Source: an uncultured Bryobacteraceae bacterium (GTDB taxonomy: Bacteria; Acidobacteriota; Terriglobia; Bryobacterales; Bryobacteraceae). From it: a DNA stretch of 64,000 bases. This document shows, piece by piece, positions 51,132 through 61,099 of the stretch. Within the stretch, counting starts at the first letter, position 1, and every line of letters begins with the position of its first letter. Where the stretch lies: assembly GCA_937920635.1 (NCBI GenBank), contig CAKZUE010000015.1:1-64000 (forward strand), read 5' to 3'. The notes under the pieces are model-generated. The model made no database searches and was not told the DNA's origin. It was given only the letters and a program-made list of their open reading frames with translations. Position numbers and translations under genes: made by a program.

Positions 51132-53351
51132 GTGTGGAAACGGATCCTCCGTCTGTTCAACTGGGTGCTTGCGCTGGCCGCGGCAGGCGTGTGCGCTGCG
51201 GCCTGGTGGGTCGTCTGGCGTCCGGGCGGGGGACTGTCCGGAGAAGCGCAGGCGCCCGTGGCGGGCGAAGTCCGCGTGGAGCGGGACCGGCTGGGCGTGC
51301 CGCACATCACGGCTGCCTCCATCGAAGACGCGCTGTTCGCCCAGGGCTATGCAACGGCCCAGGACCGCCTGTGGCAGATGGACGGCCTGCGGCGGCTGGC
51401 GGCAGGCGAGCTGGCCGAGATCGCCGGCAAGAGCGCCCTGCCGCTCGATCTCCGCGCCCGGCAGTTGCGCCTGCGGTGGCTGGCCGAGCAGTGGGCTGCG
51501 GCGCTGCCGGCGCCGCAACGCGCCCTGCTTGCCGCCTACGCGCGCGGCGTGAACTTTTTCCTGGAGCAGAACCTGAACCGCCTGCCGCCCGAGTTCACCC
51601 TGCTCGGCTATGCGCCGCGCCCCTGGAGAATCGCCGACTCCCTCCTTTGCGCTCTGGAGATGGACCGCACGCTGTCCGGCAACTGGGAGCACGACCTGCT
51701 GAAACACCGCATGGCCCGCGCCGGCGAACGCACGCTGGTCGAGCAGCTTTTCCCGCCCCGGCTGGGAACGGAGCCGCTGCCCGGCTCCAACGCCTGGACC
51801 CTCAGCGGAGCCAGAACCGCGACGGGCAAGCCTCTGCTGGCCAACGACCCGCATCTGCCCTGGACGCAGCCCGCCACCTGGCACCTGGTCCATCTGCGCG
51901 CGCCCGGCCTGAACGCGGCCGGGGCCGCTTTGCCCGGAATTCCTGGCATTATTATTGGCCGGAATGAGCGGATTGCCTGGGGAATTACGGCGCTTCAGTT
52001 CGACAATATGGATCTGTATTTTGAAAAACTGGATGCACGAATCGGGCGCTACGAATACAAAGGGCAGGCGGCGCAGGCCCAACGGGCGGTGGAACGGATC
52101 CACATAAAAGGCGAAAAGCCCGCCGAAATTTCTCTGTGGATCACCGCGCACGGCCCCGTCATTGCGGAAGAAGACGGCGCGCCGCTGGCGCTGTCCTGGA
52201 CAGCCGCCCAGGCGGCAGGCGCGGAGTTTCCCATCGTCGACCTCAACCGCGCCCGCAACTGGCAGGAGTTCCGCGAGGCCCTGCGGCGGCTGCCGGGACC
52301 CAACATCAACGTGCTGTACGCCGACACGGACGGCAACACGGGCTGGCAGGTGGCCGGGCGGCTGCCCGTGCGGGAGGGCTTCGACGGGAGCGAGCCGGCC
52401 GATGGCTCCTCCGGCCGGTTCGACTGGAAAGGCTTCGTGCCATTTGAACAATTGCCCTCTTATTTCAATCCGAAGAGCGGCCTGCTGGTCTCGGCGAATC
52501 ACAATGCATTTCCAGAAAAAGCGCCGTATCTGGTCAGCGGATTTTTCTCTTCGCCTGACAGGGCCGTCCAGATCACGGCCCTCTTGAACCGCAAGGAGAA
52601 ATTCTCCGCGGATGACATGCTCTCCATCCAGGGCGATGTCTATTCGGCCCTGCACCACGGGCTGGCGCGCGCCGCCGTGGAGGCCGTGAAACGCCGCGAA
52701 GACTCCAATGAAGCCGCGCGGGCAGGCGCTCAGTTGCTGGCCGGGTGGGACGGGCAGATGCGGAAGGATTCCGCGGCGGCGTTTCTGGCGCACCTGCTCT
52801 ACCAGCACCTCCGCCGCGCCATCGGCGAGCGGGCTTCGCCCAAGTACGGCGCCGCGTACCGGACGTTCCTCGCCCCGGGCGTGGTGGCGCGCATCGTCCG
52901 CGAGCGGAAGAATGAGTGGTTCGAAGATTTCGACCTTCTGCTGGCGAATGCAACGGCGGACGCCGTCGAGGAGGGGCGCCGCATGCAGGGACGGCGGATG
53001 GAGAAGTGGCGCTACGGCCAGATCAACCGCATCGCGCTCGCCCACCCGGTGATGGGACGCATTCCCTGGCTCGGGCGGTACTTCAACTTCGGCCCCGTCG
53101 AGATGGACGGCGGCGCCACGACGGTGCGCGCGGTGACCGAAGCCTACGGGCCATCCATGCGCTTCGTGGCCGATCTCTCCGATCCCGGCGCGGCGCGGAT
53201 CGTGATTCCAACGGGCGTCTCCGGCCACCGCTTCTCGGGCCATTACGGGGATCAGTGGGAGACGTACCTCAACGGGGGCTCCTTCCGGCTCGAGTTCACG
53301 CGGGTGGAAGCGCGCGAAACGCTGCGGCTGATCCCGGACAAGCGGCGCTGA
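51132..53351 (+). CDS. Penicillin acylase family Ntn-hydrolase
   Basis: An N-terminal membrane anchor or signal (about residues 8-28) precedes the alpha chain (VRVERDRLGVPHITAASIEDALFAQGYATAQDRLWQMD). The autocatalytic cleavage site and nucleophile Ser lie at GSNAWTLSG near residue 220, beginning the beta chain. Motifs LLANDPHLP and IIIGRNERIAWGIT follow. The enzyme hydrolyses amides such as N-acyl-homoserine lactones, beta-lactams or aculeacin-type lipopeptides; the substrate is unknown. GTG start at 51132. 739 residues is the usual size for the family. Confidence 0.9.
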   Translation: MWKRILRLFNWVLALAAAGVCAAAWWVVWRPGGGLSGEAQAPVAGEVRVERDRLGVPHITAASIEDALFAQGYATAQDRLWQMDGLRRLAAGELAEIAGKSALPLDLRARQLRLRWLAEQWAAALPAPQRALLAAYARGVNFFLEQNLNRLPPEFTLLGYAPRPWRIADSLLCALEMDRTLSGNWEHDLLKHRMARAGERTLVEQLFPPRLGTEPLPGSNAWTLSGARTATGKPLLANDPHLPWTQPATWHLVHLRAPGLNAAGAALPGIPGIIIGRNERIAWGITALQFDNMDLYFEKLDARIGRYEYKGQAAQAQRAVERIHIKGEKPAEISLWITAHGPVIAEEDGAPLALSWTAAQAAGAEFPIVDLNRARNWQEFREALRRLPGPNINVLYADTDGNTGWQVAGRLPVREGFDGSEPADGSSGRFDWKGFVPFEQLPSYFNPKSGLLVSANHNAFPEKAPYLVSGFFSSPDRAVQITALLNRKEKFSADDMLSIQGDVYSALHHGLARAAVEAVKRREDSNEAARAGAQLLAGWDGQMRKDSAAAFLAHLLYQHLRRAIGERASPKYGAAYRTFLAPGVVARIVRERKNEWFEDFDLLLANATADAVEEGRRMQGRRMEKWRYGQINRIALAHPVMGRIPWLGRYFNFGPVEMDGGATTVRAVTEAYGPSMRFVADLSDPGAARIVIPTGVSGHRFSGHYGDQWETYLNGGSFRLEFTRVEARETLRLIPDKRR

Positions 53352-53409
53352 CGCGCATGGAGAGGCGCCGTTCTTCAGACGGAGCAGCCGCCTAGCGCGC
53401 AAGCCGCCC

Positions 53410-53415
53410 TATACT
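53410..53415 (+). promoter_or_regulatory. -10 box TATACT of the hyp operon
   Basis: TATACT lies 18 nt before the hypF GTG, followed by AAAGGA as ribosome site. It is the only promoter-like element in the 82-base gap between the acylase gene and hypF. A -35 match is not evident. Confidence 0.4.
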
Positions 53416-53433
53416 GGAATAAAGGATACGCAG

Positions 53434-55626
53434 GTGCGAATTCGGGCGCGGATCACCGGGGCCGTGCAGGGAGTCGGCTTCCGGCCGCATGTCTACCGGC
53501 TCGCGCAGCGGAACGGGGTGAGGGGTTTTGTTCTGAACTCGGCAGCCGGCGTGGTGGTGGAAGCAGAGGCGGAGGAGGCGCGGGTGCGCGTGTTTGTGGA
53601 GCAGCTCCGGGCGGAGCCGCCGCCGCTGGCGGTGATCGCCTCTTTCCGTGAAGAGACGCTGCCCGAGGCGGGCTACCGCGATTTCCGCGTCGAGACCAGC
53701 GACACCGGCGGCGAGCGCGAAGCCTATTTGCTGCCCGATCTGGCCATGTGCGCCGAGTGCCGCCGCGAGATCTTCGATCCGCGCAACCGCCGCTACCGCT
53801 ATCCGTTCACCACCTGCACGCATTGCGGTCCGCGGTACTCCATTGTCGAGTCCCTGCCCTACGACCGCCCGCGCACCTCGATGCGGGACTTCCCGATGTG
53901 CGCGGCGTGCGAAGCCGAATACCGCGACCCCGCCGACCGCCGCTTCCACGCGCAAACCAACTGCTGCCCGGCGTGCGGACCGCAGCTTCAACTCTGGTCG
54001 CCTGCGGGCGCGGTGCTCGCGGAGAGAGACGAGGCGCTCGAGCGCGCCGCTGAAGCGGTGCGCAAAGGGGGGATCCTGGCGCTGAAAGGCATCGGCGGAT
54101 TTCACCTGATTTGCGACGCGCGCAACCGTGAAGCGGTACTCGAGCTGCGCCGCCGCAAGCAGCGGCCATCAAAACCTTTTGCGGTGATGCTGCCGGAGCA
54201 CGATCACCCGCTGCTCGACACGCCCGCTTCCCCGATCGTGCTTGTCGAAAACACGCTCGCTCTGCCGCACGAGATCGCGCCCGGCAATCCGCTGCTCGGC
54301 GTGCTGATCCCATATTCGCCACTGCACGCGCTGCTGATGGATCTGCTGCGCTTCCCCATCGTAGCGACCAGCGGCAACCTCACCGATGATCCCATCTGTC
54401 ACGAGGAACGCGAAGCGCTCCAGAGGCTCGGCGGCATCGCGGATCTCTTCCTCGTGCACAACCGCCGTATCCTGCGCCCGGTGGACGACAGCATCGTGCG
54501 GGAGATCGACGGAGAACCCGTAATTCTGCGGCGGGCGCGCGGCTATGCGCCGCTGCCGCTGGAGGCGCCGCGCGCGCTGCCGGAGATGGTGGCGGCTGGC
54601 GGGCACATGAAGAACACGGTGGCGTTTGCGCGCGGCAGGCGCGTGTTTCTGTCGCAGCATCTGGGCGATCTGTCCACTCCGGCGGCGCTCGGCAACCACC
54701 GCCGCATGACGGCGGACTTCCAGCGCATCTACGATGTCCGCCCGCGGGCCGTGGCCTGCGATCTGCACGCCGACTACGGCTCTACGGCCACCGCTCGGGA
54801 GATGGGCGTCGAGGTGCGCGCCGTGCAGCACCACGTGGCACATCTGTTTTCGGCGGTGCTCGAACATCAGCTCGAGCCGCCGGTGTTCGCCGCCTCGTGG
54901 GACGGCACGGGCGCGGGCGCAGATGGCACGGTGTGGGGCGGCGAGTACCTCGTGTGGCAGGGCGCAACGGTGCGCCGCGCGGGTCATCTGCGCCCGTTCC
55001 GCCTGCCGGGCGGAGAGCAGGCGGTGCGGGAGCCGAGAAGAGCGCTGCTGGGAGTGGCGTGGGAGATGGGACGCGCGGAGCTGGCGCGGGCGCACTTCAC
55101 CGACAATGAATGGCAGGTGCTCGTGCGGATGATGGAGCGCGGCTTGAACACTCCGTGGACGACCAGTGCGGGACGGCTGTTCGACGCCGCCGCCGCGCTG
55201 CTGGGGCTTTGCGCCCGCGCTTCGTTTGAGGGCGAGGCGGCGATGCGGGTGGAGTTCGCCGCGCGCGGCGCGCAGGGCGCGCAGCCTGTGCCGATGGAGG
55301 AAGACTGGGCGCCGCTGTTCGAACGGCTGGCGGATCCGCGGTCTCCGGTGGCGGAGCGGGCGGCGTTGCTGCACGCGTCGCTGGCGGAATCGATTGTGGG
55401 GGCGGCGCGGCGCGCGAGCGTGGAGACGGTGGTGCTGACGGGCGGGTGTTTTCAGAATGCGCGGCTTGCCGGAACGGCGGCGCGGCGGCTGCGGGAGGAG
55501 GGGTTCCGGCCCCTTCTGCACCGGCTCGTGCCGCCCAACGACGGCGGGCTGGCGGCGGGACAACTGCTGGCTGCGGCATGGGAGGTGAAGCTCGATGTGT
55601 CTGGCGATACCGGGCGAGATCGTTGA
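53434..55626 (+). CDS. hypF: Carbamoyltransferase HypF
   Basis: HypF makes and transfers the carbamoyl group that becomes CN on the [NiFe] centre. Domains: acylphosphatase (GAVQGVGFRPHVYRLAQ, residues 8-90); two zinc-finger pairs (CAECRREIF, CTHCGPRYS, CAACEAEY, CCPACGPQL, about 107-190); YrdC-like (about 205-370); and Kae1-like C-terminus (VQHHVAHLFSAVLEH, SWDGTGAGADGTVWGGE). The 730 residues are close to normal. GTG start with AAAGGA. Its end overlaps hypC by 32 nt. It heads a six-gene maturation set. Confidence 0.95.
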   Translation: MRIRARITGAVQGVGFRPHVYRLAQRNGVRGFVLNSAAGVVVEAEAEEARVRVFVEQLRAEPPPLAVIASFREETLPEAGYRDFRVETSDTGGEREAYLLPDLAMCAECRREIFDPRNRRYRYPFTTCTHCGPRYSIVESLPYDRPRTSMRDFPMCAACEAEYRDPADRRFHAQTNCCPACGPQLQLWSPAGAVLAERDEALERAAEAVRKGGILALKGIGGFHLICDARNREAVLELRRRKQRPSKPFAVMLPEHDHPLLDTPASPIVLVENTLALPHEIAPGNPLLGVLIPYSPLHALLMDLLRFPIVATSGNLTDDPICHEEREALQRLGGIADLFLVHNRRILRPVDDSIVREIDGEPVILRRARGYAPLPLEAPRALPEMVAAGGHMKNTVAFARGRRVFLSQHLGDLSTPAALGNHRRMTADFQRIYDVRPRAVACDLHADYGSTATAREMGVEVRAVQHHVAHLFSAVLEHQLEPPVFAASWDGTGAGADGTVWGGEYLVWQGATVRRAGHLRPFRLPGGEQAVREPRRALLGVAWEMGRAELARAHFTDNEWQVLVRMMERGLNTPWTTSAGRLFDAAAALLGLCARASFEGEAAMRVEFAARGAQGAQPVPMEEDWAPLFERLADPRSPVAERAALLHASLAESIVGAARRASVETVVLTGGCFQNARLAGTAARRLREEGFRPLLHRLVPPNDGGLAAGQLLAAAWEVKLDVSGDTGRDR

Positions 55627-55843
55627 GATCACGGGCGCGGATCCGCTGACGCGGATGGCGCGCGTGTCATTTGGTGGCGTGATCCGGGAGGCTTCGCTGG
55701 CCTATGTGCCGGAAGCAAAACCGGGCGATTATGTTCTGGTGCACGCGGGCTTCGCGCTTCAGACGATCGACGAGGAAGAGGCGCGGCGCACGCTGGAACT
55801 GTTCGAGCAGATGGGCGGCGCCGCGGAGGAAGGCGCGGAGTGA
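55595..55843 (+). CDS. hypC: Hydrogenase maturation chaperone HypC
   Basis: The 82-residue protein begins [10 protein letters not shown]; the N-terminal Cys2 binds the Fe(CN)2CO intermediate with Hyp[21 protein letters not shown] is the conserved core. It escorts iron to the large-subunit precursor. The gene overlaps hypF by 32 nt and its stop overlaps hypD (GTGA), indicating tight co-translation. Confidence 0.95.
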   Translation: MCLAIPGEIVEITGADPLTRMARVSFGGVIREASLAYVPEAKPGDYVLVHAGFALQTIDEEEARRTLELFEQMGGAAEEGAE

Positions 55844-56931
55844 AGCACCTGGACGAGTACCGGGACGCGGGACGCGCGCGGGCGCTGGCGGCGGAGATCG
55901 CCCGCGTCATGACACGCCCCTGGCGCATCATGGAGATCTGCGGCGGGCAGACGCACGCGATCCTGCGGTTCGGCATCGATCAGTTGCTGCCGCCGGAGCT
56001 GGAACTGGTGCACGGACCGGGGTGCCCGGTGTGCGTGACGCCGCTGGAACTGATCGACCGCGCCATCGCGCTGGCGCGGATGCCGGGCGTGTTGCTGGCG
56101 TCGTTTGGCGACATGCTGCGCGTGCCCGGATCGGGGACGGACCTGCTGGCGGCGCGCGCGCGGGGAGCGCAGGTAGCGGTGGTCTACTCGCCGCTGGACG
56201 CGGCAAGGCTCGCGGAGCAAAAACAGGACCGGCAGATTGTGTTTTTCGCCGTGGGCTTCGAAACCACCGTGCCCGGCGTGGCGCTGGCGGTGCGCGAGGC
56301 GCGGCGGCTGGGACTGAAGAACTTCTCGATCCTCTCCGCCCACGTGCTGGTGCCGCCCGCGTTGCGGGCGATTCTGGGCTCGCCGCAGAGCCGCATTCAG
56401 GGCGTGCTGGCGGCGGGACACGTCTGCACGGTGGAGGGCTTTGAGGACTACGAGCCGATTGCGCGGGACTACGGCGTGCCGGTGGTGGTGACCGGCTTCG
56501 AACCGGTGGATCTGTTGCAGGGCATCCTGCTCTGCGTGCGGCAACTGGAAGCCGGGCGCGCCGTGGTCGAAAACCAGTACGCGCGCGCCGTGCGCCGCGA
56601 GGGCAACCGCGAAGCCCGGGCGCTGGTGCGGGCGATGTTCGAGCCGGTAGACCGCAAGTGGCGCGGCATCGGCGTGATTCCCCTGAGCGGTCTGGCGCTG
56701 CGCCCGGAGTGGCGCGAGTTCGACGCCGAACAGCGCTTTTCGCTTTCCACGGGCGAGGTGCAGGAGTCGCCCGAGTGCATCGGCGGGCTGGTGCTGCAAG
56801 GCGCAAAGAAGCCGCTGGAGTGCCCGGCGTTTGGCGAGCACTGCACGCCGGAGCGCCCCCTGGGCGCGCCGATGGTGTCCAGCGAAGGCGCCTGCGCAGC
56901 GTATTACCGTTACGGGAGGACCCATGTCTGA
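55840..56931 (+). CDS. hypD: Hydrogenase maturation protein HypD
   Basis: HypD is the Fe-S scaffold where the Fe(CN)2CO group is assembled. Conserved segments include [17 protein letters not shown] near residue 30, [11 protein letters not shown] near 60, VGFETTVPG near 135 and a C-terminal Cys cluster ([26 protein letters not shown]) for the [4Fe-4S] cluster. It has 363 residues and a GTG start overlapping the hypC stop. It overlaps hypE by 8 nt. Confidence 0.95.
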   Translation: MKHLDEYRDAGRARALAAEIARVMTRPWRIMEICGGQTHAILRFGIDQLLPPELELVHGPGCPVCVTPLELIDRAIALARMPGVLLASFGDMLRVPGSGTDLLAARARGAQVAVVYSPLDAARLAEQKQDRQIVFFAVGFETTVPGVALAVREARRLGLKNFSILSAHVLVPPALRAILGSPQSRIQGVLAAGHVCTVEGFEDYEPIARDYGVPVVVTGFEPVDLLQGILLCVRQLEAGRAVVENQYARAVRREGNREARALVRAMFEPVDRKWRGIGVIPLSGLALRPEWREFDAEQRFSLSTGEVQESPECIGGLVLQGAKKPLECPAFGEHCTPERPLGAPMVSSEGACAAYYRYGRTHV

Positions 56932-57943
56932 CTTCGCGCTGTTCTGCCCTGCCCCGCTCGGCGAACGCGAGCGCGTGCTGATGGCGCACGGAGGCGGCGG
57001 GCGGCTGATGCGCGAACTGATCGAGGGGCTGTTCGCGGCGAGGCTTAAGCCGCAGCACGAAACCGACGCCGCCACGCTGGCGGCAGGCGGCGCGCGGCTC
57101 GCCTTCACCACGGACTCCTTCGTCGTGCGCCCCATTTTCTTCCCTGGCGGCGATATCGGCTCGCTCGCAGTGCACGGCACGGTGAACGACCTCGCCATGG
57201 CGGGCGCCGAGCCGGTGGCGCTGTCGGCGGCGTTCATCCTCGAAGAAGGGCTCGAAATGGAGACGCTGCGCCGCGTTGTGGACTCCATGGCGCAAGCCGC
57301 GCAGCGCGCCGGCGTGCGGATCGTGACGGGCGACACCAAAGTGGTTGAGCGCGGGCACGCCGATCAGATCTACATCACGACCACCGGCATCGGCGTGCTG
57401 GCGCACGATGGCGAACTGGCGCCGGGGCGCGCCGCGCCGGGCGACGAAGTGGTGCTCTCGGGCGACATCGGACGGCACGGGATGGCGGTGATGAGCGCGC
57501 GCGAGGGACTGACATTTGAATCCGAAATTGTTTCAGACTCCGCGCCCGTGCACCGCGAGGCGCTGGGGTTGCTGGAAAACGGCGTGCGCGTGCACTGCAT
57601 GCGGGACCTGACGCGCGGCGGTCTGGCTTCGGCGGTGATCGAAATCGCGCGCGCCGCCGGCGTGCGCGTGGAACTGGACGAAGCGCGCATCCCGGTGCGG
57701 GAAGACGTGCGCGCGGCGTGCGAGCTGCTGGGCTTCGATCCGCTGTATGTGGCCAATGAAGGGCGGTTCGTGGCGTTTGTCGCCGCGGGCGAGGGCGAAC
57801 GCGCGGCGGCGCTTCTGCCCGGCGGGGCGGTGATCGGAAAAGTGCTGGAGACGGGCGCGGGCGCGGTGACGCTGCGCTCGCTGATCGGCGCGGCACGCGT
57901 GCTCGACCTGCTGAGCGGCGAGCAGTTGCCGAGGATCTGCTGA
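56924..57943 (+). CDS. hypE: Carbamoyl dehydratase HypE
   Basis: HypE dehydrates the thiocarbamate to thiocyanate on its C-terminal Cys, using ATP. The PurM-like fold is seen in [41 protein letters not shown] and [18 protein letters not shown]. The last residues, PRIC, are the family's invariant C-terminus with the acceptor cysteine. ATG 56924 lies inside the hypD end, and its stop shares one base with the hypA ATG. Confidence 0.96.
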   Translation: MSDFALFCPAPLGERERVLMAHGGGGRLMRELIEGLFAARLKPQHETDAATLAAGGARLAFTTDSFVVRPIFFPGGDIGSLAVHGTVNDLAMAGAEPVALSAAFILEEGLEMETLRRVVDSMAQAAQRAGVRIVTGDTKVVERGHADQIYITTTGIGVLAHDGELAPGRAAPGDEVVLSGDIGRHGMAVMSAREGLTFESEIVSDSAPVHREALGLLENGVRVHCMRDLTRGGLASAVIEIARAAGVRVELDEARIPVREDVRAACELLGFDPLYVANEGRFVAFVAAGEGERAAALLPGGAVIGKVLETGAGAVTLRSLIGAARVLDLLSGEQLPRIC

Positions 57944-58290
57944 TGCATGAACTGGGGATCACCGAGGCGATACTCGACATCGTGCTGCGGCACTCGGGCG
58001 GCGCGCGGGTGCGCAAGGTGCAGGTGACGGTGGGCGAATGGACGGGCTATGTGGGCGATTCCATCGAACTGTTCTGGCAGGAGCTTTCGCGGGGAACAGT
58101 GGCGGAGGCGGCGAAGCTCGAATTCCGCTTTGAACCGGCGACGCTGCGCTGCCGGGCGTGCGGCACGGTGTTCGGGGCGAACGGTTCGGGGCTGGAATGC
58201 CCGCAGTGCGGTGCGCTGGGAGGCGAACCCGCGGGCGGGCAGGAGTGCACGGTGGATCTGATCGAAGTGGAAGGAGGCGACAGCACATGA
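57943..58290 (+). CDS. hypA: Nickel metallochaperone HypA
   Basis: HypA inserts nickel into the hydrogenase large subunit with HypB. The N-terminus [11 protein letters not shown] carries the nickel-binding His2, and a zinc-finger (CRACGTVF and CPQCGAL, about residues 69-94) follows. 115 residues, complete. It overlaps hypE by one base and hypB by ATGA. Confidence 0.95.
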   Translation: MHELGITEAILDIVLRHSGGARVRKVQVTVGEWTGYVGDSIELFWQELSRGTVAEAAKLEFRFEPATLRCRACGTVFGANGSGLECPQCGALGGEPAGGQECTVDLIEVEGGDST

Positions 58291-58949
58291 GCAGCACGGT
58301 TCCTGTGGTCGAGCGCGTGCTCTCCGCCAATGATGCGGTGGCGGCGGAGGTGCGGGCGCGGCTCGACGCGCACGGCATCTTCTGCGCGAACCTGATGGCG
58401 AGCCCCGGCGCGGGCAAGACGTCGCTGATCGAACGGACGGTGGAGGCGCTGAAGGACGGCGCCGCCATCGGCATGATCAATGGCGACACCTCGGCAGCGG
58501 CTTTTGACGCCGAACGCAGCCAGCGCGCCGGCGCCGCCGCGGTGCACATCAACACCGGCGGCAAGTGCCACCTGGAGGCAGCCATGGTGCGCGACGCGCT
58601 TGCGCTGCTGCCACTGGAGCGCTTGCGGCTGCTGCTGATCGAAAACGTCGGCAACCTGGTGTGCCCGATGAGCTGGAAGCTGGGCGCGCACGCCAACGTG
58701 CTGATCGGCTCGACGCCCGAGGGCGACGACAAGCCCTACAAGTACCCGAGGATGTACGCGGGCGTGGACGTGGTGGTGCTGAACAAGATCGATCTGCTTC
58801 CGTATGTGGAGTTCGACTGCGACAGGTTCCTGCGCGGCGTGGAGGCGCTGAATCCGGGCTTGCGGCACTTCCGCGTGAGCTGCCGCACCGGCGAAGGGCT
58901 TGAGGAGTGGACTGCGTGGCTCAAGGAACAGATCCGCGCCAGACGCTGA
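58287..58949 (+). CDS. hypB: GTPase HypB
   Basis: HypB hydrolyses GTP to drive nickel delivery. Motifs: P-loop ASPGAGKTSL near residue 38, INGDTSAAAFDAERSQRAG, GGKCHLEAAMV with metal-binding Cys/His, ENVGNLVCPMSWKLGAH, and NKIDLLPYV for guanine recognition. The N-terminal CxxCGC or histidine-rich extension found in many HypB proteins is absent, so nickel storage is unlikely. 220 residues. The 3' end overlaps the protease gene by up to 43 nt. Confidence 0.95.
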   Translation: MSSTVPVVERVLSANDAVAAEVRARLDAHGIFCANLMASPGAGKTSLIERTVEALKDGAAIGMINGDTSAAAFDAERSQRAGAAAVHINTGGKCHLEAAMVRDALALLPLERLRLLLIENVGNLVCPMSWKLGAHANVLIGSTPEGDDKPYKYPRMYAGVDVVVLNKIDLLPYVEFDCDRFLRGVEALNPGLRHFRVSCRTGEGLEEWTAWLKEQIRARR

Positions 58950-59413
58950 TCGCAGCGCTCGGCAATCCGCTCATGGGGGACGATGGCGCCGGGGCTGCGG
59001 TGCTCGAAGAGCTGCGCCGCCGCGGCGCCGGGCGGCGGGCGCGGTTGTGCGACGTGGGCGCGGCGGGCGTGGATCTGCTGCTGGAACTGGACTCCGTCGA
59101 TACGCTGATCCTGCTGGACGCGATGGCGGGCGCGGACGCGCCGGGAATGGTGCGGGTGTTCCGGGACGCGGAGCTGTTTGAATACGCCGAGTCCCGCGGC
59201 GGCGGCTCGCATCAGCCATCGCTGGCTGATACGCTGCGGATGGCGGAGCGGCTGGGCATGCGGCTCGAGAGAGTCACACTGGTGGGCATCGCCGCGGCGC
59301 AGTTCGAGCTCGGGCGCGGGCTTTCGACGGAAGTGGCGGCGGCGGTGCCGCAAGCCGCCGATGCAGCCGGGCGCCTGCTGGACGAGGCCGCCGCCCCGGG
59401 GCTGCTAGACTGA
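58907..59413 (+). CDS. Hydrogenase maturation endopeptidase (HupD/HyaD-type)
   Basis: The product clips the C-terminal tail of the large subunit after nickel is installed. ALGNPLMGDDGAGAAVLEEL (conserved GNxLxxDDG-type) holds a metal-binding Asp, and LILLDAMAGADAPG and the GSHQPSLADTLRM motif supply the Asp/His ligands. GTG 58907 or 58916 can start it; neither has a decisive ribosome site. The gene ends the hyp operon; no structural hydrogenase follows, and the next gene starts immediately. Confidence 0.9.
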   Translation: MDCVAQGTDPRQTLIAALGNPLMGDDGAGAAVLEELRRRGAGRRARLCDVGAAGVDLLLELDSVDTLILLDAMAGADAPGMVRVFRDAELFEYAESRGGGSHQPSLADTLRMAERLGMRLERVTLVGIAAAQFELGRGLSTEVAAAVPQAADAAGRLLDEAAAPGLLD

Positions 59414-61096
59414 ATGCGGGAGCAAAACCGGTTCATGCGCTGGGCTGCCGCCGCATTGGCGGCCATTTCCATCTGGGCATTTCAGGCCAAGACGCCCGAA
59501 TCCCCCATCCATTTTCAGCCGGTTCAACTCGATTTCTTTCTCGACAATGACGAGTCCGAAAAGCGGCGCGCACCGGAGACCATGGCCGGCGGCGTGGCTG
59601 CCTTCGACTACGACGGGGACGGCGACCTGGACCTGTTCTTCTGCAACGGGGCCGATCTTGCCTCGCTCGAGAAGAAGGGTCCGAAGCACTGGAACCGCCT
59701 CTACTCGAACGACGGCCGCGGGCGGTTCACCGATGTCACGGAAAAAGCGGGCTTGCAGGGCACAGGCTATGACACCGGCGCTGCTGTGGGCGACTACGAC
59801 AACGACGGCGACCTGGACCTGTTTGTCGCGGGCGTGCACCGCAACACGCTCTACCGCAACAACGGGGACGGCACCTTCACCGACGTCACCGCGCAAGCCG
59901 GGCTGCCGCCGGCGCGCCTGCCGCAATACGGCCCGCTGTGGGCGGTCTCAGCCGTCTGGACCGACGTCAACCAGGACGGACGGCTCGACCTGTTCATCGT
60001 GAATTACCTGCTTTGGGAAGAGAAAACCGAGCCCGTCTGCCCCTATGAAGGCCGGAATGAATACTGCCACCCGAAGTATTACAAGGAGCTGCCGAACCAG
60101 CTATTTCTGAACAACGGCGGCGGAACGTTCCGCGACATCAGCGAGTCTAGCGGCATCCTCGCGCAGCGGGGAAAAGGCATGGGCGCGGGAGTTGCCGACT
60201 ACGATCTCGACGGCCGGCCGGACATTTTCGTCTCCAACGACAAGCTGTTCAACTTCTTTTTCCACAACCTCGGCGGCGGGAAATTTGAGGAAAAAGCCTT
60301 TGATATCGGCGTCGCTCTGGCCGAACATGGCAACATGATTTCCGGCATGGGAGTGGATTTCCGCGATCTGGACAACGACGGCTACCCGGACATCGTCCTG
60401 GTGGCTCTGGACAACGAGACGTTTCCCGTCTTCCTCAACACGGGCAAGGGCGCCTTCCGCGAAGTGACGGCGCAGACGGGCATGACGGCGCTGTCGCGCT
60501 CGATGGCGGGCTACAGCCCGGTGCTGGCGGATTTCGACAACGACGGGTGGAAGGACCTGCTGGTGAGCCGCGGGCACGTCCAGTCGCCGCTGATGGAGCC
60601 GCGCGTCTCGGTGAACCAGCACAACACCGTGTTCCGCAACCTCGGCAAGGGCAGATGGCAGGTGCTGACGGAGGAAGCCGGGCTCGCCGCGCTGCCGGCG
60701 GCGCGCCACCGCGGCTCCGCGGTGGGCGATTTCAACGGGGACGGCAGGCTGGACTTCGCCGTCAGCGCCCTCAACGGGCGGGCGTCCTTATGGATCAACG
60801 ACAGCCCGGGCGCCGCGCGCTGGATCGCCTTCCGGCTCCGCGGCGCGCGCTCGCCGCGCGACGGGCAGGGCGCGAGGGTGAAGGTCGTCAGCCGCTCCAT
60901 GACGCAATACAACCACGTCGCTTTCACCGCGGGCTACGCAAGCGCCAGCGCCGCGCCGCTGCACTTCGGTCTCGGCAATGATGACAGCGCGGACCTGGTG
61001 GAGATCGTCTGGCCAAGCGGCGCGCGTCAGGAGCTGCGCGGGCTGAAACCCGGCCGCATTTACGACATCACCGAGCCGGACTCGCGCCAGCCCTGA
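59414..61096 (+). CDS. CRTAC1/ASPIC-UnbV family FG-GAP repeat secreted protein
   Basis: A hydrophobic leader (RWAAAALAAISIWAFQA) precedes about seven calcium-binding DxDxDGxxD repeats within FG-GAP/VCBS blades (DYDGDGDLDLFF, DYDNDGDLDLFV, DVNQDGRLDLFI, DYDLDGRPDIFV, DLDNDGYPDIVL, DFDNDGWKDLLV, DFNGDGRLDFAV), forming a beta-propeller. The C-terminus (GQGARVKVVSRSMTQYNHVA, IVWPSGARQELRGL) is the ASPIC/UnbV domain. Probably an extracellular adhesion or scaffold protein; no enzymatic role known. The ATG directly follows the protease stop. An internal ATG at 59435 is an alternative start. Confidence 0.92.
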   Translation: MREQNRFMRWAAAALAAISIWAFQAKTPESPIHFQPVQLDFFLDNDESEKRRAPETMAGGVAAFDYDGDGDLDLFFCNGADLASLEKKGPKHWNRLYSNDGRGRFTDVTEKAGLQGTGYDTGAAVGDYDNDGDLDLFVAGVHRNTLYRNNGDGTFTDVTAQAGLPPARLPQYGPLWAVSAVWTDVNQDGRLDLFIVNYLLWEEKTEPVCPYEGRNEYCHPKYYKELPNQLFLNNGGGTFRDISESSGILAQRGKGMGAGVADYDLDGRPDIFVSNDKLFNFFFHNLGGGKFEEKAFDIGVALAEHGNMISGMGVDFRDLDNDGYPDIVLVALDNETFPVFLNTGKGAFREVTAQTGMTALSRSMAGYSPVLADFDNDGWKDLLVSRGHVQSPLMEPRVSVNQHNTVFRNLGKGRWQVLTEEAGLAALPAARHRGSAVGDFNGDGRLDFAVSALNGRASLWINDSPGAARWIAFRLRGARSPRDGQGARVKVVSRSMTQYNHVAFTAGYASASAAPLHFGLGNDDSADLVEIVWPSGARQELRGLKPGRIYDITEPDSRQP

Positions 61097-61099
61097 GCC

